Part shown: one piece after another, positions 48,479 to 58,271 of the stretch
Numbering within the stretch: position 1 is the stretch's first letter
Layout: every line of letters starts with the position of its first letter
Source of the DNA: Clostridiales bacterium
GTDB taxonomy: Bacteria > Bacillota > Clostridia > Oscillospirales > Oscillospiraceae
Assembly: GCA_014799475.1 (NCBI GenBank)
Contig: JAAVHX010000043.1
Location: 1 to 64,000 of the forward strand
DNA length: 64,000 nt
Direction: 5' to 3'
Translations under genes and position numbers: made by a program
The notes under the pieces: model-generated
What the model was told of the DNA's origin: nothing
Database searches by the model: none
What the model saw: the letters and a program-made list of their open reading frames with translations, nothing else

Positions 48479-48545
48479 AGGGATCACCTCAAAGCTTTGG
48501 GATATGATCTTATTATAGAAAGGGGGGTGCTGGCTGGCATACATA

Positions 48546-48581
48546 CTCAAGTCAACAAAATAAAAATTTTGTTGACTTGAG
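48546..48581. repeat. Perfect 16-bp-arm palindrome
   Basis: CTCAAGTCAACAAAAT-AAAA-ATTTTGTTGACTTGAG. Confidence 0.95.
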
Positions 48582-48754
48582 GGGAGGGTAAAATCAGCTT
48601 TTGGGCTGTTTCGGTTCGGTCAGCGCCGTGATTAACCATTGCTGACCTGTAATGACGATCACGGTATTGGCATCTGTTTCTTCAGACTGCCGTCGTTGTT
48701 TCTGCCGTTTAGTCTGCCCAACTGTTTTCCTCTTATGAATGGCCGCCCACTGCT

Positions 48755-49792
48755 ATGGTAGATTATCGTACGGAGGCTCCTCCGATCCTGCGGGATTTTC
48801 TGGCCTACCACGAGACGATCCAAGGTCACTCCAGAAAAACCGTGGACGAGTATTTTCTGGATCTTCGCACCTTTTTCCGTTACATAAAAATTGAAAAAGG
48901 CCGTGTACCGCGCTCCACGCCTTTGGACGAGATTTCAATTGATGATGTGGATCTGGCGCTGGTTAAATCGGTCACGCTGGCAGATATTTACGCCTATCTC
49001 AGCTTTCTTAGCCGGGATCGGCTGAAGAACGCCAAAAATACCAGTTTGGGATTTGGTCTGGCGGCGTCGTCAAGGGCCAGAAAAGTTGCGGCGATCCGGT
49101 CTTTTTACAAGTATTTGGTAGTCAAAGCGAAGCTTTTGGACGAAAGCCCCATCCAGGAGCTGGACTCGCCAAAGATGCGCCAGTCTCTGCCGCGCTATTT
49201 GACGCTGGATGAGAGCATCCAGCTTTTGGAATCCATTGACGGCGACAACGCGGAACGGGATTTTTGCATCATTACGTTGTTTTTGAACTGCGGCGTACGG
49301 ATCTCGGAGCTGGTTGGCCTCAACCTCTCCGACATCCGGGGCGACCGCCTGCGGGTTCTGGGCAAGGGCAACAAGGAACGGGTGGTCTATCTCAACGCGG
49401 CCTGTCAAAATGCGATCGAGGATTGGCTGGCGGTGCGCTCCCGATCCGGCGCGTCGGATCCCTACGCCCTGTTTATCACCCGCAAGCACACCCGGGTCAC
49501 CAAGGCCGGAGTCCATAAAATGCTGAAAACTCGTTTCACAATTGCCGGACTGGACAGCACCAAATACTCCGCCCACAAGCTGCGCCACACCGCCGCTACG
49601 CTGATGCTGCAAAACGGCGTGGATGTGCGCACCCTCCAGGAGATTCTGGGCCACGAACACCTGAACACCACCCAAATCTACACCCATGTGGACAGCGACG
49701 CGCTGCGGGACGCGGCCCAGTCAAACCCGCTGGGCGATCTCAAGGCAAAACCCCGAGGACGGCCGAAAAAGAAGCCTAGGGATGAGGATTAA
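48755..49792 (+). CDS. Tyrosine recombinase (XerC/XerD-like) with AT-hook-like C-terminus
   Basis: HKLRHTAATLMLQNGVDVRTLQEILGHEHLNTTQIYTHV; C-terminus KAKPRGRPKKKPRDED. Confidence 0.9.
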   Translation: MVDYRTEAPPILRDFLAYHETIQGHSRKTVDEYFLDLRTFFRYIKIEKGRVPRSTPLDEISIDDVDLALVKSVTLADIYAYLSFLSRDRLKNAKNTSLGFGLAASSRARKVAAIRSFYKYLVVKAKLLDESPIQELDSPKMRQSLPRYLTLDESIQLLESIDGDNAERDFCIITLFLNCGVRISELVGLNLSDIRGDRLRVLGKGNKERVVYLNAACQNAIEDWLAVRSRSGASDPYALFITRKHTRVTKAGVHKMLKTRFTIAGLDSTKYSAHKLRHTAATLMLQNGVDVRTLQEILGHEHLNTTQIYTHVDSDALRDAAQSNPLGDLKAKPRGRPKKKPRDED

Positions 49793-49817
49793 ATGTTTAA
49801 GTGAAGGTAAAAAATAA

Positions 49818-49844
49818 GGCGCGGAGAGCTTTGCCCTCCGCGCC
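49818..49844. terminator. Bidirectional hairpin between convergent genes
   Basis: GGCGCGGAG...CTCCGCGCC. Confidence 0.7.
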
Positions 49845-49850
49845 GTCGAT

Positions 49851-50390
49851 TTATCCCTGGCCTGGAGCGGAACCATCAATTACCTTGATCGCTCCCACGA
49901 TGTGGAGAAAACGCCACTCCACCACGTTCTCGTAGCTGTCCAGCGGCCGGTAGTCGGCATCGTTGGAGTGGGCCGCGACGAGGATGTTGTCCGGCCTGGG
50001 CGTGGCCCCCACCGAAACGATCACCGGCGTGTGGGCAAACACTTCCCCGCTGGTCTCAAACCGGAGCTGGACAAAGTCGCCGGGGCGCAGAAAGTCCATG
50101 TGTACCTGGATGCCGATGGGGCCGTCGGTGGGCTGGGCCCGGGTCATGAATTCCCAAAAAAACGGCACCCCCGTCCAGGCGGGCGCCCGGTCGGTGGCGT
50201 CGATGTAGTACCAGCCGAAGTCCGGCGTAAAGTTCATGATACCCGTGCCGGCGTACAGGCATTGAGACGCGAAATTGGTGCAGTCGCCGCCGATCTCGCT
50301 GAAATCATAGAAGGCCGGGTTGCGGCTGTAGGCCCATTTGTGGGCGTAAGCCACCGCCGCCCGGCGGTTGTATGGGAGCAGCTGGATCAT
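49851..50390 (-). CDS. Putative amidase-domain (Amidase_6-like) protein
   Basis: YNRRAAVAYAHKWAYSRNPAFYDFSEIGGDCTNFASQCLYAG...GDFVQLRF...FAHTPVIVS. Confidence 0.8.
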   Translation of the reverse strand: MIQLLPYNRRAAVAYAHKWAYSRNPAFYDFSEIGGDCTNFASQCLYAGTGIMNFTPDFGWYYIDATDRAPAWTGVPFFWEFMTRAQPTDGPIGIQVHMDFLRPGDFVQLRFETSGEVFAHTPVIVSVGATPRPDNILVAAHSNDADYRPLDSYENVVEWRFLHIVGAIKVIDGSAPGQG

Positions 50391-50582
50391 ACTGCCTCTC
50401 CCCCTTTCCCGCCATCCTATGCCTGCCGTCATTTTGTTGACACTGTCTGGCAAAAAATTTTTCTGATTTGTGGTTTTTGTCCAGAAAAAGCTGGAGCTTT
50501 TGCTTGCATTTTTTCGTTTCCAATGTTAAAATCATAACATATACCCCAGCAAATCAATATTATTTTAAGGAGTTGGTCAACT

Positions 50583-51551
50583 ATGCCACTGGTTACCTCT
50601 ACCGAAATGTTCAAGAAAGCCTACAATGGTGGTTACGCCGTCGGCGCTTTCAACGTCAACAACATGGAGATCGTCCAGGGTATCACCGAGGCCTGCCGCG
50701 AGGAGAAGGCCCCCGTCATCCTCCAGGTTTCCAAGGGTGCCCGTGCTTACGCCAACCACACTTATCTGGTCAAGCTGGTTGAGGCCGCGGTCATCGAGTG
50801 CCCCGAGATCCCCATCGTGCTCCACCTGGATCACGGCGACAGCTTTGAGACCTGCAAGAGCTGCATCGACGGCGGCTTCACCTCCGTCATGATCGACGCC
50901 TCCTCCAAGCCCTTCGAGGAGAACATCGAAATCACCAAGAAGGTGGTCGAGTACGCTCACGATCACGGCGTGGTGGTCGAGGCCGAGCTGGGCGCTCTGG
51001 CCGGTGTGGAGGACGAGGTCAACGTCTCCGCCGAGGAGTCCCACTACACCCGCCCCGAGGAGGTCGAGGAGTTCGTGTCTAAGACCGGCTGCGACTCCCT
51101 GGCTATCGCCATCGGCACCAGCCACGGCGCCTACAAGTTCACCGCCGCCCAGTGCACCCGCAACGAGAAGGGCGAGCTGGTTCCCCCTCCCCTGCGCTTC
51201 GACATCCTGGAAGAGGTCGTCAAGCGTCTGCCCGGCTTCCCCATCGTGCTCCACGGCTCCTCTTCCGTGCCCCAGAACTACGTGAAGATGGTCAACGCCA
51301 ACGGCGGCAAGATGCCCGACGCCGTGGGTATCCCCGAAGAGCAGCTGCGTAAGGCCGCCGAGAGCGCCGTGTGCAAGATCAACATCGACTCCGACCTGCG
51401 CCTTGCCATGACCGGCACCATCCGCCAGTTCTACACCGAGCATCCCGACAAGTTTGACCCCCGCGAGTACCTGAAGCCCGCCCGCGCCAATATCAAGGAG
51501 CTGGTGCGCCACAAGCTGGTGAACGTGCTGGGCTGCAACGGCAAGGCCTGA
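50583..51551 (+). CDS. fba: Class II fructose-bisphosphate aldolase
   Basis: GAFNVNNMEIVQGI; LHLDHGDSFETCKSCIDGGFTSVMIDAS. Confidence 0.95.
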   Translation: MPLVTSTEMFKKAYNGGYAVGAFNVNNMEIVQGITEACREEKAPVILQVSKGARAYANHTYLVKLVEAAVIECPEIPIVLHLDHGDSFETCKSCIDGGFTSVMIDASSKPFEENIEITKKVVEYAHDHGVVVEAELGALAGVEDEVNVSAEESHYTRPEEVEEFVSKTGCDSLAIAIGTSHGAYKFTAAQCTRNEKGELVPPPLRFDILEEVVKRLPGFPIVLHGSSSVPQNYVKMVNANGGKMPDAVGIPEEQLRKAAESAVCKINIDSDLRLAMTGTIRQFYTEHPDKFDPREYLKPARANIKELVRHKLVNVLGCNGKA

Positions 51552-51579
51552 TTAACCAACAGCAAAGGAGAAATTCAAC

Positions 51580-52818
51580 ATGGCACAGTTAAAGGGCGCT
51601 TGCGTCATCGGCCAGTCCGGCGGCCCCACTTCCGTTATCAACGCCAGCGCGTACGGTGTGATCCGTACCGCGCTGGACTGTCCCGACATCACCGCTGTCT
51701 ACGGCATGGCCCACGGCATCAAGGGTATGCTGAACGACCAGCTGTACGACATGGGCCAGGAGGACGCCAAGGAGCTGGAGCTTCTGCTCAATACCCCCTC
51801 CTCTGAGCTGGGCTCCTGCCGCTACAAGATCGCCGATCCTGACGTGGACGACACCGATTACAAGCGCATCCTGGAGATTTTCAAGAAGTATAACATCCGC
51901 TATTTCTTCTATAACGGCGGCAACGATTCCATGGACACCTGCGCCAAGGTCAGCCGCTTCATGGCCAAGTCCGGCTATGAGTGCCGGGTGATGGGCGTGC
52001 CCAAGACCATCGACAACGACCTGTTCGGCACCGACCACTGCCCCGGCTTCGCCTCCGCCGCCAAGTATATCGCCACCTCCTGCGCCGAGGTGTACAAGGA
52101 TGGCCGGGTGTACGACACCGGAATGGTCACCGTGATCGAGATCATGGGCCGTCACGCCGGCTGGCTGGCCGGCGCCGCCGCCCTGGCGGGCGTGGTGGGT
52201 TGCGCCCCCGACCTGGTCTACCTCCCCGAGGTGGACTTTGACATGGACAAGTTCCTGGCCGACGTGGACGCCATCTACAAGAAGAACGGCAACTGCATCG
52301 TAGCCGTCTCCGAGGGCATCCACTACGCCGACGGTTCCTTCGTGTCCGAGGCCAAGACCTCCGCCACTGACGGCTTTGGCCACGCCCAACTGGGCGGTCT
52401 GGCCGCGCTGCTGGCCAACGTGGTCAAAGAAAAGACCGGCGCCAAGGTCCGCGGCATCGAGCTCTCCCTGCTCCAGCGCTGCGGCGCCCATCTGGCCTCC
52501 CAGACCGACATCGACGAGTCCTTCCTGGCGGGCAAGACCGCCGTGGAGGCCGCCGTGGCCGGCGAGACCGACAAGATGGTGGGCTTCGAGTGCTCCCGCG
52601 AGGGCGGCAAGTACACCTGCAAGACCAAGCTGTTCAACCTCTCCGAGGTGGCCAACTTCGAGAAGAAGGTGCCCCTGGAGTGGATCAACGCGGAAGGCAA
52701 CGGCGTTAACCAAGGCTTTATCGACTATGCCCTGCCCCTGATCCAGGGTGAGAACCACAGGGCCACTGAGAATGGCCTGCCCCGCTTTGCCCGCCTGAAA
52801 AAGGTACTGGCGAAGTAA
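51580..52818 (+). CDS. pfp: 6-phosphofructokinase, likely pyrophosphate-dependent
   Basis: GQSGGPTSVINAS; NGGNDSMDT; VPKTIDNDLFGTDHCPGFASAAK. Confidence 0.9.
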   Translation: MAQLKGACVIGQSGGPTSVINASAYGVIRTALDCPDITAVYGMAHGIKGMLNDQLYDMGQEDAKELELLLNTPSSELGSCRYKIADPDVDDTDYKRILEIFKKYNIRYFFYNGGNDSMDTCAKVSRFMAKSGYECRVMGVPKTIDNDLFGTDHCPGFASAAKYIATSCAEVYKDGRVYDTGMVTVIEIMGRHAGWLAGAAALAGVVGCAPDLVYLPEVDFDMDKFLADVDAIYKKNGNCIVAVSEGIHYADGSFVSEAKTSATDGFGHAQLGGLAALLANVVKEKTGAKVRGIELSLLQRCGAHLASQTDIDESFLAGKTAVEAAVAGETDKMVGFECSREGGKYTCKTKLFNLSEVANFEKKVPLEWINAEGNGVNQGFIDYALPLIQGENHRATENGLPRFARLKKVLAK

Positions 52819-52831
52819 AAAAGCAACGCAA

Positions 52832-52871
52832 AAAAAAGCACCGGGTTCCAAAGGAAACCCGGTGCTTTTTT
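52832..52871. terminator. Bidirectional terminator between pfp and pfkA
   Basis: AAAAAAGCACCGGGTT...AACCCGGTGCTTTTTT. Confidence 0.9.
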
Positions 52872-52878
52872 ATGTTCA

Positions 52879-53865
52879 TCAGTCGGCCACGCCAGTCATG
52901 GCACGGGCCACGGTGATACTCATTTGATCCAGATCCTTTTTCATGGCCAGGGCTTCGGTTATGTCATAATCCACAATGTCATCGCCCTTCATCGCCACCA
53001 CACGGCAGGTCTTCCCTTCCGCCAAAAGCTTGACCGCCTCATAGCCCATATGGGTAGCGACAATACGGTCGCGGGAAGTGGGTGAACCGCCCCGCTGCAC
53101 ATGGCCAAGTACGGTAACCCGGGTATCCAGTGCCGTAGCCTCACGGATTTGATCCGCCACATTGTACGCACTGCCGGGTACCCCTTCAGCCACGATGACC
53201 ATGAAGTGGGTCCGCCCGCCCAGACGGGCATGCCGGATGGGCTCAATGACATCTCGTTCAAAGTCTACCTCGCGCTCAGGAACCAGCACCACCGTGGCGC
53301 CACAGGCAATGCCCACAGAGTAAGCCAAATATCCGGCCCGGTGGCCCATGACCTCTACCACGGAACACCGCTCATGGGACTTCATAGTGTCACGAAGCCG
53401 GTCAATGCTTTCCAGCGCGATATTGCAGGCGGAGTCATACCCAATCGTATAGGATGAGCAGGCGATGTCATTGTCGATGGTGCCGGGGATGCCGATGACG
53501 GAGATGCCGCTGTTGGCCAAGCTGAGCAGACCCTTGAAGGTGCCGTCGCCGCCGATGCCGACCAGGGCGTCAAGGCCTAACAGTTTACAGGTGGCCAACG
53601 CCTTATTCCGCCCGGCCTCCTCCATAAACTCCAGGCTGCGGGCGGAGTAAAGCATGGTACCGCCCCGGCGGGAGATGTCGCTGACGCTCTCAAAATCCAG
53701 CCTGCAAAAGTCGCCGTTGAGCAGACCGTGATAACCGCGGCGGATGCCAATACACTCTATACCATAATGTAGGGAAGCGCGAACCACGGCGCGGATGGCC
53801 GCGTTCATACCGGGGGCATCCCCGCCGCTGGTCAATACGCCGATACGACGAACCGCAGATTTCAT
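52879..53865 (-). CDS. pfkA: ATP-dependent 6-phosphofructokinase
   Basis: RIGVLTSGGDAPGMNAAIRAVVR; GIGGDGTFKG; IPGTIDNDIACSSYTIGYDSA. Confidence 0.95.
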   Translation of the reverse strand: MKSAVRRIGVLTSGGDAPGMNAAIRAVVRASLHYGIECIGIRRGYHGLLNGDFCRLDFESVSDISRRGGTMLYSARSLEFMEEAGRNKALATCKLLGLDALVGIGGDGTFKGLLSLANSGISVIGIPGTIDNDIACSSYTIGYDSACNIALESIDRLRDTMKSHERCSVVEVMGHRAGYLAYSVGIACGATVVLVPEREVDFERDVIEPIRHARLGGRTHFMVIVAEGVPGSAYNVADQIREATALDTRVTVLGHVQRGGSPTSRDRIVATHMGYEAVKLLAEGKTCRVVAMKGDDIVDYDITEALAMKKDLDQMSITVARAMTGVAD

Positions 53866-53906
53866 GATGATCAAATCCTTTCCATTATAGTTTAGTTCAT
53901 GTTCGG

Positions 53907-55343
53907 TCAAACGTTCAATTCTACAGTTTCGTTTGACAGCGCAGACTTGTGCGTCTGCAGGACAGGATGGACATATTCCGTCAGAAAATCGGTCACCTGT
54001 TCCGGACAGCGGCCAATATATCGGGAGGGCTCCAGGTGGGCGGACAACTCCTCCCGGCTCAAGCCGAACAGCGGGTCAGCGGCCAGCAGATCAATGAGAT
54101 TATTTGTAAGGCCGAATTCCTTTACATTGCGCCCAGCTTCCAGAGAATGAACCCGGATGCGTTCGTGGAGCTGCTGCCGGTCGCCCCCCCGTTTCACCGC
54201 GTCCATCATGATGTTCTCACTAGCCATAAAAGGCAACTCCTCCAGAATGTGCCTCTCAATGACCTTCTCATGGACCACCAGCCCGGAGGCCACATTCTCA
54301 TAAATATTGAGGATGGCGTCTACCGCCAAAAATGCCTCGGGTATCGAAATGCGCTTGTTGGCGGAGTCGTCCAGCGTGCGCTCAAACCACTGGGTAGCGG
54401 CGGTGTAGGCGGGATTGGCGGCGTCCGCGATGACGTAGCGGGCCAGGGAGCAGATGCGTTCGCACCGCATGGGATTGCGCTTGTAAGGCATGGCGGACGA
54501 GCCGATCTGGCTTGTCTCAAAGGGCTCCTCCACCTCCTTTAGGTGGCAGAGCAGACGCACATCGGTGGCAAATTTGCAGGCGGATTGGGCAATGCCGGAC
54601 AGTGTGGCAAGCACAGCCGCGTCCACCTTCCGGGAGTAGGTCTGTCCGGAGACGGGGACAGTACCCTCGAAGCCCATTTCCCGGGCAATGCGGCGATCCA
54701 GTTCTTTACATTTTTCGTGATCGCCCTCAAACAGCTCCAGGAACGATGCCTGGGTGCCGGTGGTGCCCTTGCAGCCCAGCAGCTTCAGCGAGGAGACGCG
54801 ATACTCCACCTCGTCCAGATCCTGGAGCAGTTCGTTCATCCACAGAGTGGCCCGCTTACCGACCGTCACCAGCTGCGCGGCCTGAAAATGCGTGAATCCA
54901 AGGGTTGGCAAGGATTTATACTTGTCAGAAAATTGGGTCAGCGCGTTCAGTACACGCACCAACTTGTCCCGAACCAGTTCCAGTCCCTCGCGCATGATAA
55001 TGATGTCGGTATTGTCCCCCACATAACAGCTGGTCGCCCCCAGATGGATAATGGGCATGGCCTGGGGGCACCGGGCGCCATAGGCATGGATATGGGCCAT
55101 CACATCGTGGCGGAGTTCCTTCTCCTTTTTCGCGGCCAGGTCATAATCAATATCAGTGATGTGGGCGGACAATTCGTCCACCTGCTCCTGCGTGACAGGC
55201 AGGCCCAGTTCCATCTCCGCACGGGCCAGCGCAACCCACAGCCGCCGCCAGGTGGAAAACTTCTTGTCCGGCGAGAAGATGTACTGCATCTGATCGCTGG
55301 CATACCGGGAAGACAGTGGGCTTTCATAGATAGCTTTGTTCAT
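53907..55343 (-). CDS. purB: Adenylosuccinate lyase
   Basis: Fumarase/ASL signature QIGSSAMPYKRNPMRCERI. Confidence 0.96.
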   Translation of the reverse strand: MNKAIYESPLSSRYASDQMQYIFSPDKKFSTWRRLWVALARAEMELGLPVTQEQVDELSAHITDIDYDLAAKKEKELRHDVMAHIHAYGARCPQAMPIIHLGATSCYVGDNTDIIIMREGLELVRDKLVRVLNALTQFSDKYKSLPTLGFTHFQAAQLVTVGKRATLWMNELLQDLDEVEYRVSSLKLLGCKGTTGTQASFLELFEGDHEKCKELDRRIAREMGFEGTVPVSGQTYSRKVDAAVLATLSGIAQSACKFATDVRLLCHLKEVEEPFETSQIGSSAMPYKRNPMRCERICSLARYVIADAANPAYTAATQWFERTLDDSANKRISIPEAFLAVDAILNIYENVASGLVVHEKVIERHILEELPFMASENIMMDAVKRGGDRQQLHERIRVHSLEAGRNVKEFGLTNNLIDLLAADPLFGLSREELSAHLEPSRYIGRCPEQVTDFLTEYVHPVLQTHKSALSNETVELNV

Positions 55344-55447
55344 GTTGGCGCGTCACCTCATAGTCTGGAATTTCGTTCTTGCTGTATTATATCACATTGC
55401 CCTTCCCTGGACAAGTTATGGCGGAAAATTTATCTTCCATCCATAGA

Positions 55448-55477
55448 AAAAGAGCCGTGCGTTGAGCACGGCTCTTT
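55448..55477 (-). terminator. Terminator of zinc-ribbon gene
   Basis: AAAAGAGCCGTGC-GTTGA-GCACGGCTCTTT. Confidence 0.8.
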
Positions 55478-55493
55478 CCGTTTATTATCTTAG

Positions 55494-55772
55494 TTAACCC
55501 TCGCCGCGCATCTTGGCAAAGCACTCGCTGCAGTAAACAGGACGGTCAGACTTCGGCTCAAAGGGAACCTTGGCCTCGCCGCCACACTGGGCGCACACAG
55601 CGGTGAAGTACTCGCGGGGACCACGGGCGGCAGCCTTGCGGGCATCGCGGCAGGCCTTGCAGCGCTGGGGCTCGTTCTGGAAGCCGCGCTCGGCGTAAAA
55701 CTCCTGCTCACCGGCGGTGAACACGAACTCCTGGCCACACTCTTTACAAACTAAGGTCTTGTCTTCGTACAT
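55494..55772 (-). CDS. Zinc-ribbon domain protein
   Basis: LVCKECGQEFVFTAGEQEFYAERGFQNEPQRCKACRDARK...CAQCGG...CSECF. Confidence 0.9.
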   Translation of the reverse strand: MYEDKTLVCKECGQEFVFTAGEQEFYAERGFQNEPQRCKACRDARKAAARGPREYFTAVCAQCGGEAKVPFEPKSDRPVYCSECFAKMRGEG

Positions 55773-55837
55773 GGAAATACCCTCTCTTTTGATGCCCAGA
55801 ATCGGAAATACAACCTGCTGGGACTGTAATATTTGCG

Positions 55838-56428
55838 TCAGCTTTCGCTGAAAACGCCAAAGTTACCGGCAACCTTCCGCCGGATTCGCTGGACCGCGTT
55901 GTCCACCGATTTGATCGAACGTCCCACCTGCTCACTGATTTCCTGATAGGACAGGCCGAGAAGAAAGAGATCCAAAACCCGATGCTCCAGGTTCGAGAGC
56001 TGCTGCTCCAGACAGGCCAGCAGTTCTGTCTCCTCCTCCCTGCTGATGTACTGTTCCTCAGGGCTCGCGCCTACGCCCAGCATGGGGGATTCAAATGGAA
56101 CGCTGTCGTTCAGAGGAGCGTGCTTGCTCCGCGCCGCATTGGTGACAGCGGAACGGATCCGATTTCGGATGCACACCTCCGCAAAGGTTTTGAATCGGGC
56201 GTCGCGACTGGGGTCAAATTCCCGAATCGCCTTCAGCAGTCCGAACATGGCCTCCTGGATCAGGTCCTCGCTATCCCCACCCGCCAAAAAATAGGGCCGG
56301 GCACAGACCCGCACCGGGCGGAGGTACCGTTTGACCAGTTCCTCTTCCGCGTCCCGGTGACCAGCAGCCACCAAAGCGCAAAGCTCCTCATCACTGTATT
56401 CACTTATGGAGGAAGTGATTGCATTCAT
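55838..56428 (-). CDS. sigH: Sigma-H-like RNA polymerase sigma factor
   Basis: DSEDLIQEAMFGLLKAIREFDPSRDARFKTFAEVCIRNRI; LGLSYQEISEQVGRSIKSVDNAVQRIRRK. Confidence 0.88.
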   Translation of the reverse strand: MNAITSSISEYSDEELCALVAAGHRDAEEELVKRYLRPVRVCARPYFLAGGDSEDLIQEAMFGLLKAIREFDPSRDARFKTFAEVCIRNRIRSAVTNAARSKHAPLNDSVPFESPMLGVGASPEEQYISREEETELLACLEQQLSNLEHRVLDLFLLGLSYQEISEQVGRSIKSVDNAVQRIRRKVAGNFGVFSES

Positions 56429-56575
56429 AACTCGACCTTGTATATTTAATCACAGAATTACTGAAGTGTCAATTGTTTTCAACGATTTTTTTAGAAAATC
56501 TTCTAAATTTGTCCAATCGCGCATTGTGAGCTGGAAAAATTTGAAAGAAACTCCAATTCATCCCAGCCCTGGCAC

Positions 56576-57637
56576 CTAGAAAGAGAGCTGCTCCGGCATA
56601 CATTCTCCGCCTGGCAGGGCCAATCCCAGGTGCCGGTAGGCCTTTGGCGTGACGCAGCGGCCCCGGGGCGTCCGGGTGAGGAAGCCCAGCTGCATCAAGT
56701 AGGGCTCATAGACATCCTCCAGCGTGACGGATTCCTCGTTGATGGTGGCGGCCAAAGTATCCAGCCCCACCGGCCCGCCGCCGTAGTTGTTGATGATGCT
56801 GGCCATCATCCGGCGGTCTACATTGTCCAATCCCAGTTCGTCTATTTCCAGCGCTTGGAGGGCTTTATCGGCCACGGAACGGGTGACCACGCCGCCAGCG
56901 GTGACCTGGGCGAAGTCCCGCACCCGGCGGAGCATCCGGTTGGCAATGCGGGGGGTGCCCCGACTGCGGCGGGCGATTTCCAGCGCCCCCTCCCGCTCAA
57001 TGGGCACATCTAGGATCCCGGCGGACCGGCTGACGATGAGGGCCAGCTCCTCCGGGGTGTACAGCTCCAGCCGCAAAGTGACGCCGAAGCGGTCCCGCAA
57101 GGGCGCGGACAGCTGCCCTGCCCTGGTGGTGGCCCCGATGAGGGTAAACTTGGGCAGATCCAGCCGGATGGAGTTGGCGGAGGGCCCCTTGCCAATGATG
57201 ATGTCGATGGCGTAGTCCTCCATGGCCGGGTATAGGATCTCCTCCACAGAGCGGTTCAGGCGGTGGATCTCGTCCACGAACAGGATGTCGTTTTCCTGGA
57301 GGTTGGTCAGCAGCGCCGCCAAATCGCCCGTTTTCTCAATGGCCGGGCCGGAGGTGATACGGATATTGACACCCATCTCGTTGGCGATGATGCCGGATAA
57401 GGTGGTCTTGCCCAGCCCCGGGGGGCCGTGGAGCAGAACATGGTCCAAGGGTTCCCCCCGCATTTTTGCGGCCTGGATGAAAATGGACAGGTTACCCTTG
57501 GCCTTCTCCTGGCCGATGTACTCAGTCAGCGATTTGGGGCGCAGAGACCCCTCCCCCTCGTCGTCCCGGGTCAGCGAGGTGGTCACTAGGGGCGCTTCCG
57601 TCTCAAAGCCGCCGTTGTCGGAAAAATCGATGCTCAA
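56576..57637 (-). CDS. ruvB: Holliday junction branch migration helicase RuvB
   Basis: [39 protein letters not shown]. Confidence 0.97.
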   Translation of the reverse strand: MSIDFSDNGGFETEAPLVTTSLTRDDEGEGSLRPKSLTEYIGQEKAKGNLSIFIQAAKMRGEPLDHVLLHGPPGLGKTTLSGIIANEMGVNIRITSGPAIEKTGDLAALLTNLQENDILFVDEIHRLNRSVEEILYPAMEDYAIDIIIGKGPSANSIRLDLPKFTLIGATTRAGQLSAPLRDRFGVTLRLELYTPEELALIVSRSAGILDVPIEREGALEIARRSRGTPRIANRMLRRVRDFAQVTAGGVVTRSVADKALQALEIDELGLDNVDRRMMASIINNYGGGPVGLDTLAATINEESVTLEDVYEPYLMQLGFLTRTPRGRCVTPKAYRHLGLALPGGECMPEQLSF

Positions 57638-57649
57638 AGGCTCACATCC

Positions 57650-58255
57650 TTACCCTTTTACCATTTTCTTCAGCGCCTGCTTGATGACGTCCTCCAGGGA
57701 CAGCGCGTCCAAATCAAGTCCCTTCAGCGCCACCGCGATCTCGCTCTGGCTGTAGCCCAGTACAGCCAGGGCGGCGGACGCCTCGCTGGCCTTGTTCTCC
57801 GGGATGACGGTGATGCCGCCGACAAACATCTCTCCTCCGCCCGTGGTCAACTGGCCCTTGGCCAGTTTGTCCTTCAGCTCCAGGATGATCCGCTGGGCAA
57901 TCTTTTTGCCGATACCGGGGGCGGAGGTCAGCGCCTTTTCGTTGCCGGACACAATAGCCATGGCCAGCCCCTCCGGACTGTTGGAAGATAAGATAGCCAG
58001 TGCCGCTTTGGGCCCTACCCCGGATACCCCGATCAGCATCCGGAAACAGCCCAGCTCGCTCTCACTGGCAAAGCCGTAAAGCTCAAAAATCTCCTCCCGC
58101 ACATACAAATACGTGTAAAGCTTAGCGGCTTTACCCATGCTGAGAGCAGCGATGGTGTGGTTGGTGGTACGGCAGGCGTAGCCCACTCCGCCGCAGTCGA
58201 TGACCGCCAGGTAGGGCTCAATGTGGGCAACCGTACCGTTCAGATAGTAAAACAC
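57650..58255 (-). CDS. ruvA: Holliday junction branch migration protein RuvA (GTG start)
   Basis: (V/M)FYYLNGTVAHIEPYLAVIDCGGVGY; GVSGVGPKAALAIL; GGGGAG SD. Confidence 0.95.
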   Translation of the reverse strand: MFYYLNGTVAHIEPYLAVIDCGGVGYACRTTNHTIAALSMGKAAKLYTYLYVREEIFELYGFASESELGCFRMLIGVSGVGPKAALAILSSNSPEGLAMAIVSGNEKALTSAPGIGKKIAQRIILELKDKLAKGQLTTGGGEMFVGGITVIPENKASEASAALAVLGYSQSEIAVALKGLDLDALSLEDVIKQALKKMVKG

Positions 58256-58271
58256 GATGATCTCCCCAAAT

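Noticed and set aside
48597-48745. Minus-strand open frame ..KTVGQTKRQKQRRQSEETDANTVIVITGQQWLITALTEPKQPKS*
   Set aside because: No canonical start codon or SD in frame; plausible composition but not enough to call a gene
51589-52851. 420-aa minus-strand ORF opposite the PPi-type PFK gene
   Set aside because: Antisense shadow with Gly/Val/His bias
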